NCBI GenBank assembly: GCA_016707685.1
Contig: JADJHE010000010.1
Span: forward strand, 1 to 64,000
Length of the DNA: 64,000 nucleotides
Reading direction: 5' to 3'
Source: Bacteroidota bacterium
Lineage (GTDB): Bacteria; Bacteroidota; Bacteroidia; 2-12-FULL-35-15
The notes below the pieces were generated by a model, which ran no database searches, was not told the DNA's origin, and saw only the letters and a program-made list of their open reading frames with translations. A program made the position numbers and the translations under genes. Shown here piece by piece: positions 19,431 through 27,923 of the stretch. Each line of letters starts with the position of its first letter. Positions within the stretch are counted from its first letter, which is position 1.

Positions 19431-20291
19431 ATGAAATCGCACACATCCCTACACTTGCTTGTTTGGGCAACAAGCATCGTTTCATCACCAATTATTGCAT
19501 CAACTGCCATCTCAATTGAAGATGCTGCCAAACGTGGACTTATCAAATTAATCATCAAAGGAAAAGGAGGTTATACAGGAAAAGTAATTGAACTTAAAAT
19601 AAAAAACAATACTCCTAATAATTTAAATTTAAAATTGGAAGCAGGCAGACGATTGGACTCAAAAGATAACACCCAACAAGATATACTAGTAACTCAGGCG
19701 CAAGAGTTTTATGTGTATGGCAATCAACAAAAAAACATGAGTGTAAATGGAATGTGTTGCCAAGCAAGCAATGCTTGTCCTAAAACCAACTCCGATTATT
19801 TGGTCGGGAAAATGGCCGACAGCAACCTTGTGAAACTAGCTTCATTCATTGATAAAAATAAGTATTATGAAAACTATACAGCACAACAGGCTGTTTGGTG
19901 TATTTCCGATAACAAATCGATTGCAAGTATTTATGGTGGCGAAAAAGATATTGTAATGGGATTAAGAAAATATGTTTCAGAAACAACAGGTAAACCAATT
20001 CCAAGTTATAATATCACTTACCGACAAGAGCATGATAGCTTGGCGATTGGAAGACCATTGAAAATTGAAGGTATATTTGATTACACACTTCAAACAACTG
20101 GACATGTGACACTTGCCATATTTAATTCAGAAGGCGAAATTGTTCAATACATCTGCAAAGAATTAGCACATGATAAAGGAGAACATAAAATTTATTACAC
20201 CTTTAAAACAAAAGATTTACCTGAGGGAACTTATTATGCAAAACTTACAAATGAAGGCCGTTTAGAAAAAGAAATGAAAATAGAATATTAA
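19431..20291 (+). CDS. Exported protein with a C-terminal beta-sandwich (T9SS-like) domain
   Basis: A 286-residue protein with a signal-like N-terminus (LLVWATSIVSSPIIASTAIS). The middle holds a cysteine pair (GMCCQASNACPK) and a segment ending QAVWCISDNKSI. The last 80 residues (GHVTLAIFNSEGEIVQ, EGTYYAKLTNEG) resemble the beta-sandwich of T9SS type A sorting or FlgD-like domains, but the usual final KxxxxR is not clear. It stands alone, with an unusual perfect Shine-Dalgarno and an ECF-like promoter. The start is fixed by AGGAGG. Function unknown; likely outer surface or periplasm. Confidence 0.75.
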   Translation: MKSHTSLHLLVWATSIVSSPIIASTAISIEDAAKRGLIKLIIKGKGGYTGKVIELKIKNNTPNNLNLKLEAGRRLDSKDNTQQDILVTQAQEFYVYGNQQKNMSVNGMCCQASNACPKTNSDYLVGKMADSNLVKLASFIDKNKYYENYTAQQAVWCISDNKSIASIYGGEKDIVMGLRKYVSETTGKPIPSYNITYRQEHDSLAIGRPLKIEGIFDYTLQTTGHVTLAIFNSEGEIVQYICKELAHDKGEHKIYYTFKTKDLPEGTYYAKLTNEGRLEKEMKIEY

Positions 20292-20293
20292 AA

Positions 20294-20320
20294 GAAACGG
20301 AGTAAATTTTACTCCGTTTC
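20294..20320. terminator. Bidirectional terminator between convergent genes
   Basis: Perfect 10-base arms GAAACGGAGT/ACTCCGTTTC around AAATTTT, between the 19431 gene and the minus-strand gene whose stop lies inside the hairpin. Confidence 0.8.
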
Positions 20321-21124
20321 ATCTTCATAAGTGCCTTCTGTAATATTTTTACCGTTTTTATAAAAATAAACACCGCCCCAAGAATACTCTTCCTTTTTGT
20401 ATTCATAAACAACATCGTTTATTGTTACCAATACAACTGTTATTTTTAAACGATCTCGCTGAATAACTCTTGAAGCCTTATTTTTTACGATAGGTTTCTG
20501 AGGCACATCAGGCACAACCACCACTGGTTTGGGTTTTTCTGGCTCCGGTTTGTATTCGGGCTGTTTTACTTCTACTGGTATTGGATTACTAATAGGTTTT
20601 GGAGTTTCTTCTTTGGGCTTCGGCTTTGGCGCAGCTTCCGCCTTCTTCTGCATCACTTTTGCTTGCTCAATGTACTCTGTATCAAAATCAAAATCACCTG
20701 CTGGATAACTGTATTTGATTTTACCAACTGGCTGTGTATAGGTAATTTCTTGACCTTCGGGCTGCTTATTTAATGAAATCGTAGCATCGAACTTAGCAAA
20801 TTCATCCTTTTCCCTACCACCTGGAACATCTGTATTTACAATAACACTTTTTGAAATATAATTGGGTTTTGTAACCGTAACTAAATATTCCCCTCCTAAA
20901 TCAAATTCAACTGAGTATTTCGACTTGTTGGGATTAATGGTTCGGTAAGTTGCACCTCCTTTAGTAATAGTAACCCATACATTTGTTAAATCGCCTTCGT
21001 TGATATCTAAAATTAAACGGACATTAAATTTTTGTGTTTGAGAGAAAGAGGATGTAGCAGAAAACAACAGTATCATGCAAAAGATACCGTAGAACTTTAA
21101 TAAACTATGTTTTCGACTATTCAT
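20309..21124 (-). CDS. Exported protein with a proline/lysine-rich linker, function unknown
   Basis: I choose the second in-frame ATG at 21124 because it starts a good signal peptide (MNSRKHSLLKFYGIFCMILLFSATSSFSQ) and because TAATTTTG at 21133-21140 would be its -7 element, inside the longer version. About 271 residues. The N-terminal 120 residues look like a carboxypeptidase-regulatory-type beta-sandwich (FDLGGEYLVTVTKPNYISK). A proline- and lysine-rich linker follows, and the C-terminal 50 residues contain YEYKKEEYSWGGVYFYKNGK. Similar PEGA-like proteins occur in many Bacteroidota near gliding and secretion genes, with no known role. Confidence 0.7.
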   Translation of the reverse strand: MNSRKHSLLKFYGIFCMILLFSATSSFSQTQKFNVRLILDINEGDLTNVWVTITKGGATYRTINPNKSKYSVEFDLGGEYLVTVTKPNYISKSVIVNTDVPGGREKDEFAKFDATISLNKQPEGQEITYTQPVGKIKYSYPAGDFDFDTEYIEQAKVMQKKAEAAPKPKPKEETPKPISNPIPVEVKQPEYKPEPEKPKPVVVVPDVPQKPIVKNKASRVIQRDRLKITVVLVTINDVVYEYKKEEYSWGGVYFYKNGKNITEGTYEDETE

Positions 21125-21132
21125 TGAGACAT

Positions 21133-21140
21133 CAAAATTA
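21133..21140 (-). promoter_or_regulatory. Candidate -7 promoter element
   Basis: TAATTTTG on the minus strand, eight bases before the preferred start at 21124. Confidence 0.45.
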
Positions 21141-21186
21141 TACAAAATAATTCATTGCTAAGAATCTTAATTATTGGTTTTAAACG

Positions 21187-21194
21187 TAACTTTG
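21187..21194 (+). promoter_or_regulatory. Candidate -7 promoter element of the inositol monophosphatase gene
   Basis: TAACTTTG, 18 bases before the ATG at 21213. Confidence 0.5.
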
Positions 21195-21212
21195 TGAATA
21201 AACATAAAAATT

Positions 21213-22012
21213 ATGCCAATTAATTTAGAAACGATTTGCCAAAAGGTGTGCGAACTAAGTAAAACTACTGGTGCATTCATATTGGCAGAACGCAGTAAAT
21301 TTTCGACTACTCAAATAGAAATTAAAGGCAAAAAAATGATTTTGTTTCCTATGTCGATAAAACTTCGGAAAAGCTAATCGTAGAGGGCTTAGAAAAACTA
21401 TTGCCTGAAGCTGGTTTTATAGCAGAAGAAGGCACATCAACAAAAAAAGGTGACGTTTATAATTGGATTATCGACCCACTCGATGGAACCACCAATTTTA
21501 TTCATGGAATCCCTTGCTTTGCTATTAGCATTGCATTGATGAGAAACCAAGAATTGATTATGGGGGTAGTTTATGAAATTAATTTTGATGAATGTTTTTA
21601 TGCCTGGGAAGGAAGTAAAGCCTATTTAAATGGAAAAGAAATTAGTGTTTCAAAAATAGACAAGGTTTCGGATTCACTTATTGCTACAGGATTTCCGTAT
21701 TACGATTATTCCCGATTAAACGAATACATGGAATTATTCAAACATTTCATGAAAAATACGCACGGATTAAGACGCTTAGGATCAGCTGCTACCGATTTAG
21801 CCTATGTAGCATGCGGGCGGTTCGAAGGGTTTTATGAATATTGCTTACAACCATGGGACGTTGCTGCAGGTGCATTTATTGTAAAACAAGCCGGTGGAAA
21901 AGTTACCGATTTTAAAGGCGAAGAAAATTATATCTTTGGAAGAGAAATTGTGGCCGGAAACAGTGCTTTTTTTCCTGAATTTTTAAATGATGTCAAACAA
22001 TTTTTCAAGTAA
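21213..22012 (+). CDS. Inositol monophosphatase family protein (one frameshift)
   Basis: A Mg2+-dependent phosphatase of the IMPase/SuhB/CysQ superfamily. The metal-binding motifs are both present: IDPLDGTTNFIHG and WDVAAGAFIVKQAGG. The reading frame begins at 21213 (MPINLETICQKVCEL) and shifts at the A run 21330-21336; correcting it joins IEIKGK to NDFVSYVDKTSEKL, giving about 266 residues, the normal length. The likely substrate is a sugar or inositol phosphate; SuhB homologues also affect ribosome biogenesis. It is followed after one base by a tiny membrane-protein gene and then an unknown exported protein, so the three may be co-transcribed. Confidence 0.92.
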
Positions 22013-22013
22013 C

Positions 22014-22133
22014 ATGGACAACAATCAAAATCCTAAAACAGCCTGGGAATACATTAAAATATATTTTCCTGACCTTTGGCAATACCTTGTTGTGATTATC
22101 GTTATGATAATTGCAGCATTTTTTATTTTATAA
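22014..22133 (+). CDS. 39-residue single-pass membrane protein
   Basis: A short open frame: MDNNQNPKTAWEYIKIYF, then PDLWQYLVVIIVMIIAAFFIL and stop. One predicted transmembrane helix at the C-terminal end and a soluble N-terminus. It begins one base after the IMPase stop and its stop codon overlaps the next ATG (TAATG), so the packing supports a real coupled gene. Unknown function; similar tiny proteins are widespread but unstudied. Confidence 0.6.
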   Translation: MDNNQNPKTAWEYIKIYFPDLWQYLVVIIVMIIAAFFIL

Positions 22134-22891
22134 TGAATAAACTACTATTCACTTTCCTTTTCTGCCTAACATTCTCCTTCCTGCAGGCAGAGACCAAAAT
22201 TATTCATGCATTTGTTGCCTTATGCGACAATGATAGTCAAGGAATTGTTCCTGTTCCAAAAAAGATTGGTAATGGTAACGATCCAGACAATAATTTGTAC
22301 TGGGGATGTGGATATGGTGTTCGTACCTTTTTCAAAAATGCTGGCGAATGGCGGCTGATTTCTAAACAAAAAGCCGTATCCGCAATTATCTTAGAACGAT
22401 GCATCTTCAAACACATTACACAAGATGCCTACTTAATTGCTGATGCCTACAAAGGAGATAAAATAAAAAACTGCACGGAAGACTTCTTTAAATCGGCATC
22501 AGGCAACAATTCGGACACGTTGATAATAACAAACAAAACCCTAAACCTTGGCTCAGCGCAATTGGTATGTTATGTTGGTCATGACGGACTGATGGATTTT
22601 ACCATTAAAAATTACCCACAACAAAAAAATGGTTCTAAAAAAGAAGTAATTATACTGGCATGCACCAGTAAAATATATTACAAAGAAGGCCTAAAAGCAG
22701 CAGGTGCCTATCCTCTACTCTGGACGACTAACCTTATGTGTCCTGAAGCCTACACGCTAAAAGCCGCAATTGATGGTTGGTTGCTCAAGGAAACCAACGA
22801 GCAAATACACCTTCGGGCAGCTCAAGCCTACCACCAATATTTAAAATGTGGTTTAAATGGGGCAAAAAAACTCCTAACAACAGGCTGGTAA
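22133..22891 (+). CDS. Exported protein of unknown function, possible caspase-fold (His/Cys) protein
   Basis: The start at 22133 is preferred over an upstream in-frame one because it overlaps the previous stop and gives a signal peptide (MNKLLFTFLFCLTFSFLQA). 252 residues. The mature N-terminus has ALCDNDSQGIVPVPKKIGNG and NNLYWGCGYGVRTFF, which look strongly conserved. The middle has a strand-His-Gly pattern (CYVGHDGLMDF, His150) and then a strand ending in ILACTSK (Cys177), the order seen in clan CD/caspase-fold peptidases. That link is inference only. Exported, so it would act in the periplasm or outside. Confidence 0.7.
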   Translation: MNKLLFTFLFCLTFSFLQAETKIIHAFVALCDNDSQGIVPVPKKIGNGNDPDNNLYWGCGYGVRTFFKNAGEWRLISKQKAVSAIILERCIFKHITQDAYLIADAYKGDKIKNCTEDFFKSASGNNSDTLIITNKTLNLGSAQLVCYVGHDGLMDFTIKNYPQQKNGSKKEVIILACTSKIYYKEGLKAAGAYPLLWTTNLMCPEAYTLKAAIDGWLLKETNEQIHLRAAQAYHQYLKCGLNGAKKLLTTGW

Positions 22892-22961
22892 AGCCTTTTG
22901 CCTTCTTTTCATTTGCTCTAAAATAGCCTAAAAAAAGCTATATAACAATCAAAAAAAATCG

Positions 22962-22969
22962 TACTTTTG
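22962..22969 (+). promoter_or_regulatory. Candidate -7 promoter element of tig
   Basis: TACTTTTG matches TAnnTTTG; the leader to the ATG at 23022 would be about 45 bases. Confidence 0.5.
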
Positions 22970-23021
22970 TGTCCCTTAAAATTTAAGAACATAATAATCA
23001 TCAATTAAATATTTCAAAACA

Positions 23022-24362
23022 ATGAACATTACGCAAGAAAACATTGACGAATTAAATGCAATATTAAAAGTAAAGGTTGTAGCTGAGGACTATTTGCCAA
23101 AAGTAGAAGGAGCATTAAAAACATACCAAAAAAAGGCGAACATCCCAGGATTCCGCCCTGGTAAAGTGCCAACAGGTATGATTAAAAAAATGTATGGTAA
23201 ATCAATCATGGTGGATGAAATAAACAAACTATTGAATGATTCATTGTACAATTATATCAACGAAAACAAATTAGATGTTTTAGGTAATCCGTTGCCAAAA
23301 ACAGATACAGATGTTGATTTCGATAACCAAAAAGATTTTGAATTTATTTACGAAATGGGATTAGCTCCTAAATTCAATTTAGAGCTATCTGCAAAAGACA
23401 AATTCACGTATACTACCGTTAAAATTGACGATGATTTAGTAAACAAATACACTACCGACATTGCAAAACGCTACGGAAAAGTAGAACAAGTTGAAGTATC
23501 TGCTGAAGGTGATTTATTAAATGGCGATTTTGTTGAATTGGATGCAAATGGCGAAATTTTAGCAGGTGGAATTTTCAAAACATCTTCAGTATTCACTGAC
23601 CGATTAAAAGATGAAACGAAAAAAGCATTTATTGGATTAAAAAAAGACGATAAAGTTGTAGTTGATGCTCAAAAAATATCTGAAAATGCAACTGATTTAG
23701 CTGCAATGTTAGGTGTTGACAAAGCTGTTGCTGAAACATTAACTTCTAAATTCCAATTCACAGTTAAAGGAATTAGTCGTTTAGCTGCATCTGAAATCAA
23801 TCAAGAAATGTTCGACAAAATTTATGGTCCAGGTGCTGTAAATAGCGAAGAAGAATTCAAAGCTAAAATTCGTGAAGAATTAGGTGCTATGTTCGTAAAC
23901 GATAGCGAGCGTAAATTCTACAACGATGTAGTTGATTATTTAATGAACAAAGTAAACTTCAACTTACCAACTGAATTTTTAAAGCGTTGGATTGTTGCTG
24001 TTAACGAAAAACCGGTAACATTGGATCAGGTGGATGCTGAATTCGACAACTATGCAAAAGGATTAAAATGGCAGTTGATCGAAAACAAAATCATTAAAGA
24101 AAATAACATTGCTGTTACAAACGAAGAAGTGATTGAGCATACAAAAAACTTAATCTTACAACAATTCGGAAAAATGGCACAAAGCCCAATGAGTGATGCT
24201 GATTTAGAAGATACAGCTAAACGTGTATTGGCAAACCAAGAAGAAGCTAAAAAATTGTATGAGCAAGTATATGGTCAGAAAGTAATGACATTGTTTAAAA
24301 CCACTTTTACCCTAGAGAATAAAGAGGTTGCTTACGATGACTTTTTCAACACTGCCAAATAG
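23022..24362 (+). CDS. tig: Trigger factor
   Basis: Ribosome-associated chaperone. 446 residues, normal length. The N-terminal ribosome-binding domain has the signature-like IPGFRPGKVPTGMIKKMYG (FRKGKxP in other bacteria). The middle PPIase-like domain is divergent, with DFVELDANGEILAGG, and the helical C-terminal domain carries EEEFKAKIREELG. It is followed by clpP and clpX, the widespread tig-clpP-clpX order. Binds nascent chains at the ribosome exit. Confidence 0.94.
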   Translation: MNITQENIDELNAILKVKVVAEDYLPKVEGALKTYQKKANIPGFRPGKVPTGMIKKMYGKSIMVDEINKLLNDSLYNYINENKLDVLGNPLPKTDTDVDFDNQKDFEFIYEMGLAPKFNLELSAKDKFTYTTVKIDDDLVNKYTTDIAKRYGKVEQVEVSAEGDLLNGDFVELDANGEILAGGIFKTSSVFTDRLKDETKKAFIGLKKDDKVVVDAQKISENATDLAAMLGVDKAVAETLTSKFQFTVKGISRLAASEINQEMFDKIYGPGAVNSEEEFKAKIREELGAMFVNDSERKFYNDVVDYLMNKVNFNLPTEFLKRWIVAVNEKPVTLDQVDAEFDNYAKGLKWQLIENKIIKENNIAVTNEEVIEHTKNLILQQFGKMAQSPMSDADLEDTAKRVLANQEEAKKLYEQVYGQKVMTLFKTTFTLENKEVAYDDFFNTAK

Positions 24363-24440
24363 TCCATCTTTTTTTTGAGGTTCAGAATTTGATTAGTACA
24401 TTTAGCAATCAAAATTTTAAAAACTTAAAAACTTAAACTT

Positions 24441-25115
24441 ATGTTCGACAATAACGAATTCAGAAAATACGCTGTAAAGCACAAAGGAATCAGTGGAAAC
24501 ACATTTGATTCTTACACTCGTCATAACATTTCAAACATGACACCGTACATCATTGAAGAGCGTCAGTTAAACGTTGCTCAAATGGACGTATTCTCTCGTT
24601 TGATGATGGATCGTATCATTTTCTTAGGAACTGGTATTGACGATCAAGTTGCAAACATTATCCAAGCTCAGTTGTTGTTTTTACAATCTGTTGATGCAAA
24701 GAAAGACATTCAAATTTATTTGAATTCACCAGGAGGATCAGTTTATGCAGGTTTAGGTATTTACGATACCATGCAATACATTACACCTGATGTAGCAACT
24801 ATTTGTACAGGTATGGCTGCTTCTATGGGAGCTGTATTAATGTGTGCTGGAACTAAAGGAAAACGTGCTGCATTAAAACATGCTCGCGTTATGATTCACC
24901 AACCATTAGGTGGTGCTGAAGGACAAGCATCTGATATCGAAATCACTGCTCGTGAAATTCAAAAGTTGAAAAAAGAATTGTACGATATCATTGCTAAGCA
25001 TAGTGGACAAACCTATGAAAAGGTATGGGCAGACAGTGATCGTGATTATTGGATGACTTCAGAAGAAGCACAAGCTTACGGAATGGTTGATGAAATTTTA
25101 TTGAAAACCAAATAA
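24441..25115 (+). CDS. clpP: ATP-dependent Clp protease proteolytic subunit
   Basis: Serine protease subunit that forms the double-heptamer chamber fed by ClpX. 224 residues. The active-site serine is in GMAASMGAVLMCAG and the histidine in RVMIHQPLGG, with a downstream acidic residue in the conserved position. The N-terminal extension before IIEERQ is typical of Bacteroidota. Lies between tig and clpX; a hairpin follows it. Confidence 0.96.
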   Translation: MFDNNEFRKYAVKHKGISGNTFDSYTRHNISNMTPYIIEERQLNVAQMDVFSRLMMDRIIFLGTGIDDQVANIIQAQLLFLQSVDAKKDIQIYLNSPGGSVYAGLGIYDTMQYITPDVATICTGMAASMGAVLMCAGTKGKRAALKHARVMIHQPLGGAEGQASDIEITAREIQKLKKELYDIIAKHSGQTYEKVWADSDRDYWMTSEEAQAYGMVDEILLKTK

Positions 25116-25135
25116 TCAATAAACAAAGAATAGTG

Positions 25136-25171
25136 TTAAATGGTTAATGGCTTCGGTTATTAACCATTTAA
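25136..25171 (+). terminator. Hairpin between clpP and clpX
   Basis: Thirteen-base arms TTAAATGGTTAAT/ATTAACCATTTAA with the loop GGCTTCGGTT, then TTTTTAA. It could end or partly attenuate transcription before clpX. Confidence 0.6.
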
Positions 25172-25198
25172 TTTTTAATAGCATTCAAAATTATACTA

Positions 25199-26446
25199 AT
25201 GGCAAAAGAAGAAAAAGAAATTAAGTGTTCATTTTGTGGTCGTAAAAAGAACGAGGTTGACATGCTTATAGCAGGTACCACAGGACACATTTGTAATCAT
25301 TGTGTAGCGCAAGCACAAACCATTGTTCGCGATGAGCTAACTCAAAAAAATGCCAATGGATTTAGTGCTTTACAATTGTTAAAGCCTGCTGAAATAAAAA
25401 AGCATTTGGATGAATATGTTATCGGACAAGATGATGCTAAAAAAGTATTATCAGTAGCCGTATACAACCATTACAAACGAATCATTCAAAACCAAAACAA
25501 AACAGCACATAAAGACGATATTGAAATTGAAAAATCAAACGTTATTATGGTTGGTGAAACGGGTACCGGAAAAACATTGCTTGCAAGAACAATTGCAAAA
25601 GTACTGAACGTACCTTTTTGTATTGCCGATGCCACCGTATTAACAGAAGCTGGTTATGTTGGTGAAGATGTTGAAAGTATATTATCACGCTTATTACAAG
25701 CGGCTGATTTTGATGTTGCTGCTGCCGAACGTGGTATTGTATTCATTGACGAGTTGGATAAAATTGCACGTAAAAGCGATAACCCATCTATTACAAGAGA
25801 TGTTTCTGGCGAAGGAGTTCAGCAAGGTTTACTAAAATTATTAGAAGGTTCAACAGTTGGTGTTCCACCTCAAGGAGGAAGAAAACATCCAGAACAAAAA
25901 ATGATTCAAGTAAACACCAAAAACATATTGTTTATTTGTGGTGGAGCATTTGACGGTATTGAACGTAAAATTGCAAAACGTTTGGATACACAGGTAATAG
26001 GTTATAATATGAATAAAGAGCTAGAAACAATTGATAAAGAAAACTTATTACAATATGTTTCTCCTCAAGATTTAAAAAACTTTGGATTGATTCCAGAGTT
26101 AATTGGTCGTTTACCTGTTTTAACTTTCTTAAACCCTTTGAATGCAGAAACATTAAGACGAATATTGAGTGAACCTAAAAACGCATTGATTAAACAATAC
26201 ACTCACTTGTTTGAAATTGATGGAGTTAAAATCTCCTTTGATAAAAATGTATTAGACTTTATTGTTGAGAAAGCAGTTGAATTTAAATTGGGTGCTCGTG
26301 GCTTGCGTTCTATTTGCGAAGCAATCATGACCGACTTAATGTTTGAATTACCTTCAGATACGAGTATTAAAGAGTTTAATGTAACCTTACGCTATGCGAA
26401 AGACAAATTAAAAAAATCGAGCATTAATAAATTAAAAGTAGCATAA
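25199..26446 (+). CDS. clpX: ATP-dependent Clp protease ATP-binding subunit ClpX
   Basis: AAA+ unfoldase that feeds substrates to ClpP. 415 residues. The N-terminal C4 zinc finger is CSFCGRKK...CNHC. Walker A is GETGTGKT (GPTGSGKT in most homologues). Pore loop GYVGED, Walker B IVFIDELDKIA, the RKH loop in GGRKHP and the sensor-2 block KLGARGLRSICE are all present. It follows clpP and is closed by a strong terminator. Cytoplasmic. Confidence 0.97.
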   Translation: MAKEEKEIKCSFCGRKKNEVDMLIAGTTGHICNHCVAQAQTIVRDELTQKNANGFSALQLLKPAEIKKHLDEYVIGQDDAKKVLSVAVYNHYKRIIQNQNKTAHKDDIEIEKSNVIMVGETGTGKTLLARTIAKVLNVPFCIADATVLTEAGYVGEDVESILSRLLQAADFDVAAAERGIVFIDELDKIARKSDNPSITRDVSGEGVQQGLLKLLEGSTVGVPPQGGRKHPEQKMIQVNTKNILFICGGAFDGIERKIAKRLDTQVIGYNMNKELETIDKENLLQYVSPQDLKNFGLIPELIGRLPVLTFLNPLNAETLRRILSEPKNALIKQYTHLFEIDGVKISFDKNVLDFIVEKAVEFKLGARGLRSICEAIMTDLMFELPSDTSIKEFNVTLRYAKDKLKKSSINKLKVA

Positions 26447-26448
26447 TC

Positions 26449-26476
26449 AAAGCCCTTCCTTCACCAGAAGGGCTTT
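26449..26476 (+). terminator. Terminator after clpX
   Basis: Ten-base arms AAAGCCCTTC/GAAGGGCTTT, loop CTTCACCA, then a T tract, just past the clpX stop. Confidence 0.85.
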
Positions 26477-26491
26477 TTATTAATAATAAGT

Positions 26492-26992
26492 ATGATTTCA
26501 ATAATAGTAGCCGTAGCCGAAAATAATGTTATCGGAAAAGACAATACACTCATTTGGCATTTACCTGCCGACATGAAGTATTTTAAAGAAAAGACAAGTG
26601 GACATTGCATCATTACAGGTCGAAAAAATTACGAATCTATTCCAGAAAAATTTCGTCCATTACCAAACCGAACAAACATTGTCATTACTCGTCAGAAAGA
26701 TTACTTTGCGCCAGGTGCAATTGTTGTTGGTTCGATTGAAGAGGCAATAGAAAAGGCAAAAGAAACAGGTGATTTGGAAATTTTCATCATTGGTGGTGCC
26801 GAAATTTATCGTCAAAGCATCCATTTAGCGGATAAACTATATATCACACAAATCCACAATAAGTTTGATGGCGATGCGTTTTTCCCAGAAATAGATACAG
26901 CTAAGTGGAACAAAACATCCGAAACAAAAGGCATTGTTGATGAAAAAAATACTTATAAACATGATTTTTTAGTTTTCGAAAAATTTGCTTAA
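26492..26992 (+). CDS. folA: Dihydrofolate reductase
   Basis: Reduces dihydrofolate to tetrahydrofolate with NADPH. 166 residues. Conserved positions are visible: the N-terminal VAVAENNVIGKDN, the substrate site LIWHLPADMKYFKE, the NADPH site TGRKNYESIP, and IFIIGGAEIYRQS. It lies between clpX and a lipoprotein gene with terminators on both sides, so folA and the following gene may share a transcript. Confidence 0.97.
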   Translation: MISIIVAVAENNVIGKDNTLIWHLPADMKYFKEKTSGHCIITGRKNYESIPEKFRPLPNRTNIVITRQKDYFAPGAIVVGSIEEAIEKAKETGDLEIFIIGGAEIYRQSIHLADKLYITQIHNKFDGDAFFPEIDTAKWNKTSETKGIVDEKNTYKHDFLVFEKFA

Positions 26993-27019
26993 ATTTGGTT
27001 ATTAATAAAAACTACATAC

Positions 27020-27868
27020 ATGAAAAACAAAACTTTAAAATCTTTCGCTGCATTACTCCTTATTGCAGGAACATCACTTGTTTACACTGGTTGTAAAAAA
27101 GAAGAAGATAAACCAGCAGATTACAATGCTGCTACCGACAACTCTGTTGCTGACAATGCATTTGCTGGCATCTGGAAACAAATTAGTACAGTAACAGATA
27201 GTTCAGGAACATTAAGAGATCCTAACTTATCATCAATGGCAGCTTGTGCTACAGCAACAATTACTCCTTGGGATTTAACAACATGGCCAAAAACAGTTGT
27301 AATTGACTTTGGTACAACAAACTGTCTTTGTAATGATGGCAACAACAGAAGAGGTATTATTACTGCTGTATTTACTGGTCCATACCAAGACTCTGCAACT
27401 GTAATTACAGTTACTTTGACTAACTATTACCACAACGATTATAAGATTACTGGAACGCAAACAATTACCAATTTAGGTAATAATGCAGCGGGTCATTTAG
27501 TGTATAATGTTGTTGTAAACAATGCAACAGTTACACATCCAACAAATGGACAAACAAGTACTTGGAGTACCAACCAGAATAGAGAGTTTTATGCAGGTTA
27601 CAATACTCCATTGAATATTTTTGATGACGTATATTTAATCACAGGAACAGCAAATGGTGTTTCTGGTGGTGGATCTGCTTACTCAATTGTCGTAAACTCT
27701 GCCTTAAGAGTCAATGTAGGTTGCAGATGGATTGTAAGTGGTGCATTTACATTAACATTAGCAGATTATCCTAATTACCCTATTGGTTTTGATTACGGAA
27801 ATGGTACTTGCGATGCTTTGGCTACTGCAACATTAAACGGAACAACCTATAATATTGTAATGAATTAA
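27020..27868 (+). CDS. Predicted lipoprotein of unknown function
   Basis: A 282-residue protein with a lipobox (MKNKTLKSFAALLLIAGTSLVYTGC, Cys at 25 after the short spacing), followed by KKEEDKP. The mature part is beta-rich, Thr/Asn-rich and has repeated hydrophobic-polar strands (GIITAVFTGPYQDSATVITV, GAFTLTLADYPNYPIGFDYG). It ends with NGTCDALATATLNG and looks like the DUF-type Bacteroidota surface lipoproteins. No enzymatic motif seen. Closed by a strong terminator shared with the convergent response regulator. Confidence 0.75.
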   Translation: MKNKTLKSFAALLLIAGTSLVYTGCKKEEDKPADYNAATDNSVADNAFAGIWKQISTVTDSSGTLRDPNLSSMAACATATITPWDLTTWPKTVVIDFGTTNCLCNDGNNRRGIITAVFTGPYQDSATVITVTLTNYYHNDYKITGTQTITNLGNNAAGHLVYNVVVNNATVTHPTNGQTSTWSTNQNREFYAGYNTPLNIFDDVYLITGTANGVSGGGSAYSIVVNSALRVNVGCRWIVSGAFTLTLADYPNYPIGFDYGNGTCDALATATLNGTTYNIVMN

Positions 27869-27885
27869 GAAAAAAGCAATGTAAA

Positions 27886-27922
27886 ACAAAAAGCCCCTAC
27901 CAAAATGGTAGGGGCTTTTTGT
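27886..27922. terminator. Bidirectional terminator
   Basis: Perfect 16-base inverted repeat (arms ACAAAAAGCCCCTACC and GGTAGGGGCTTTTTGT, loop AAAAT) between convergent genes. Confidence 0.9.
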
Positions 27923-27923
27923 T

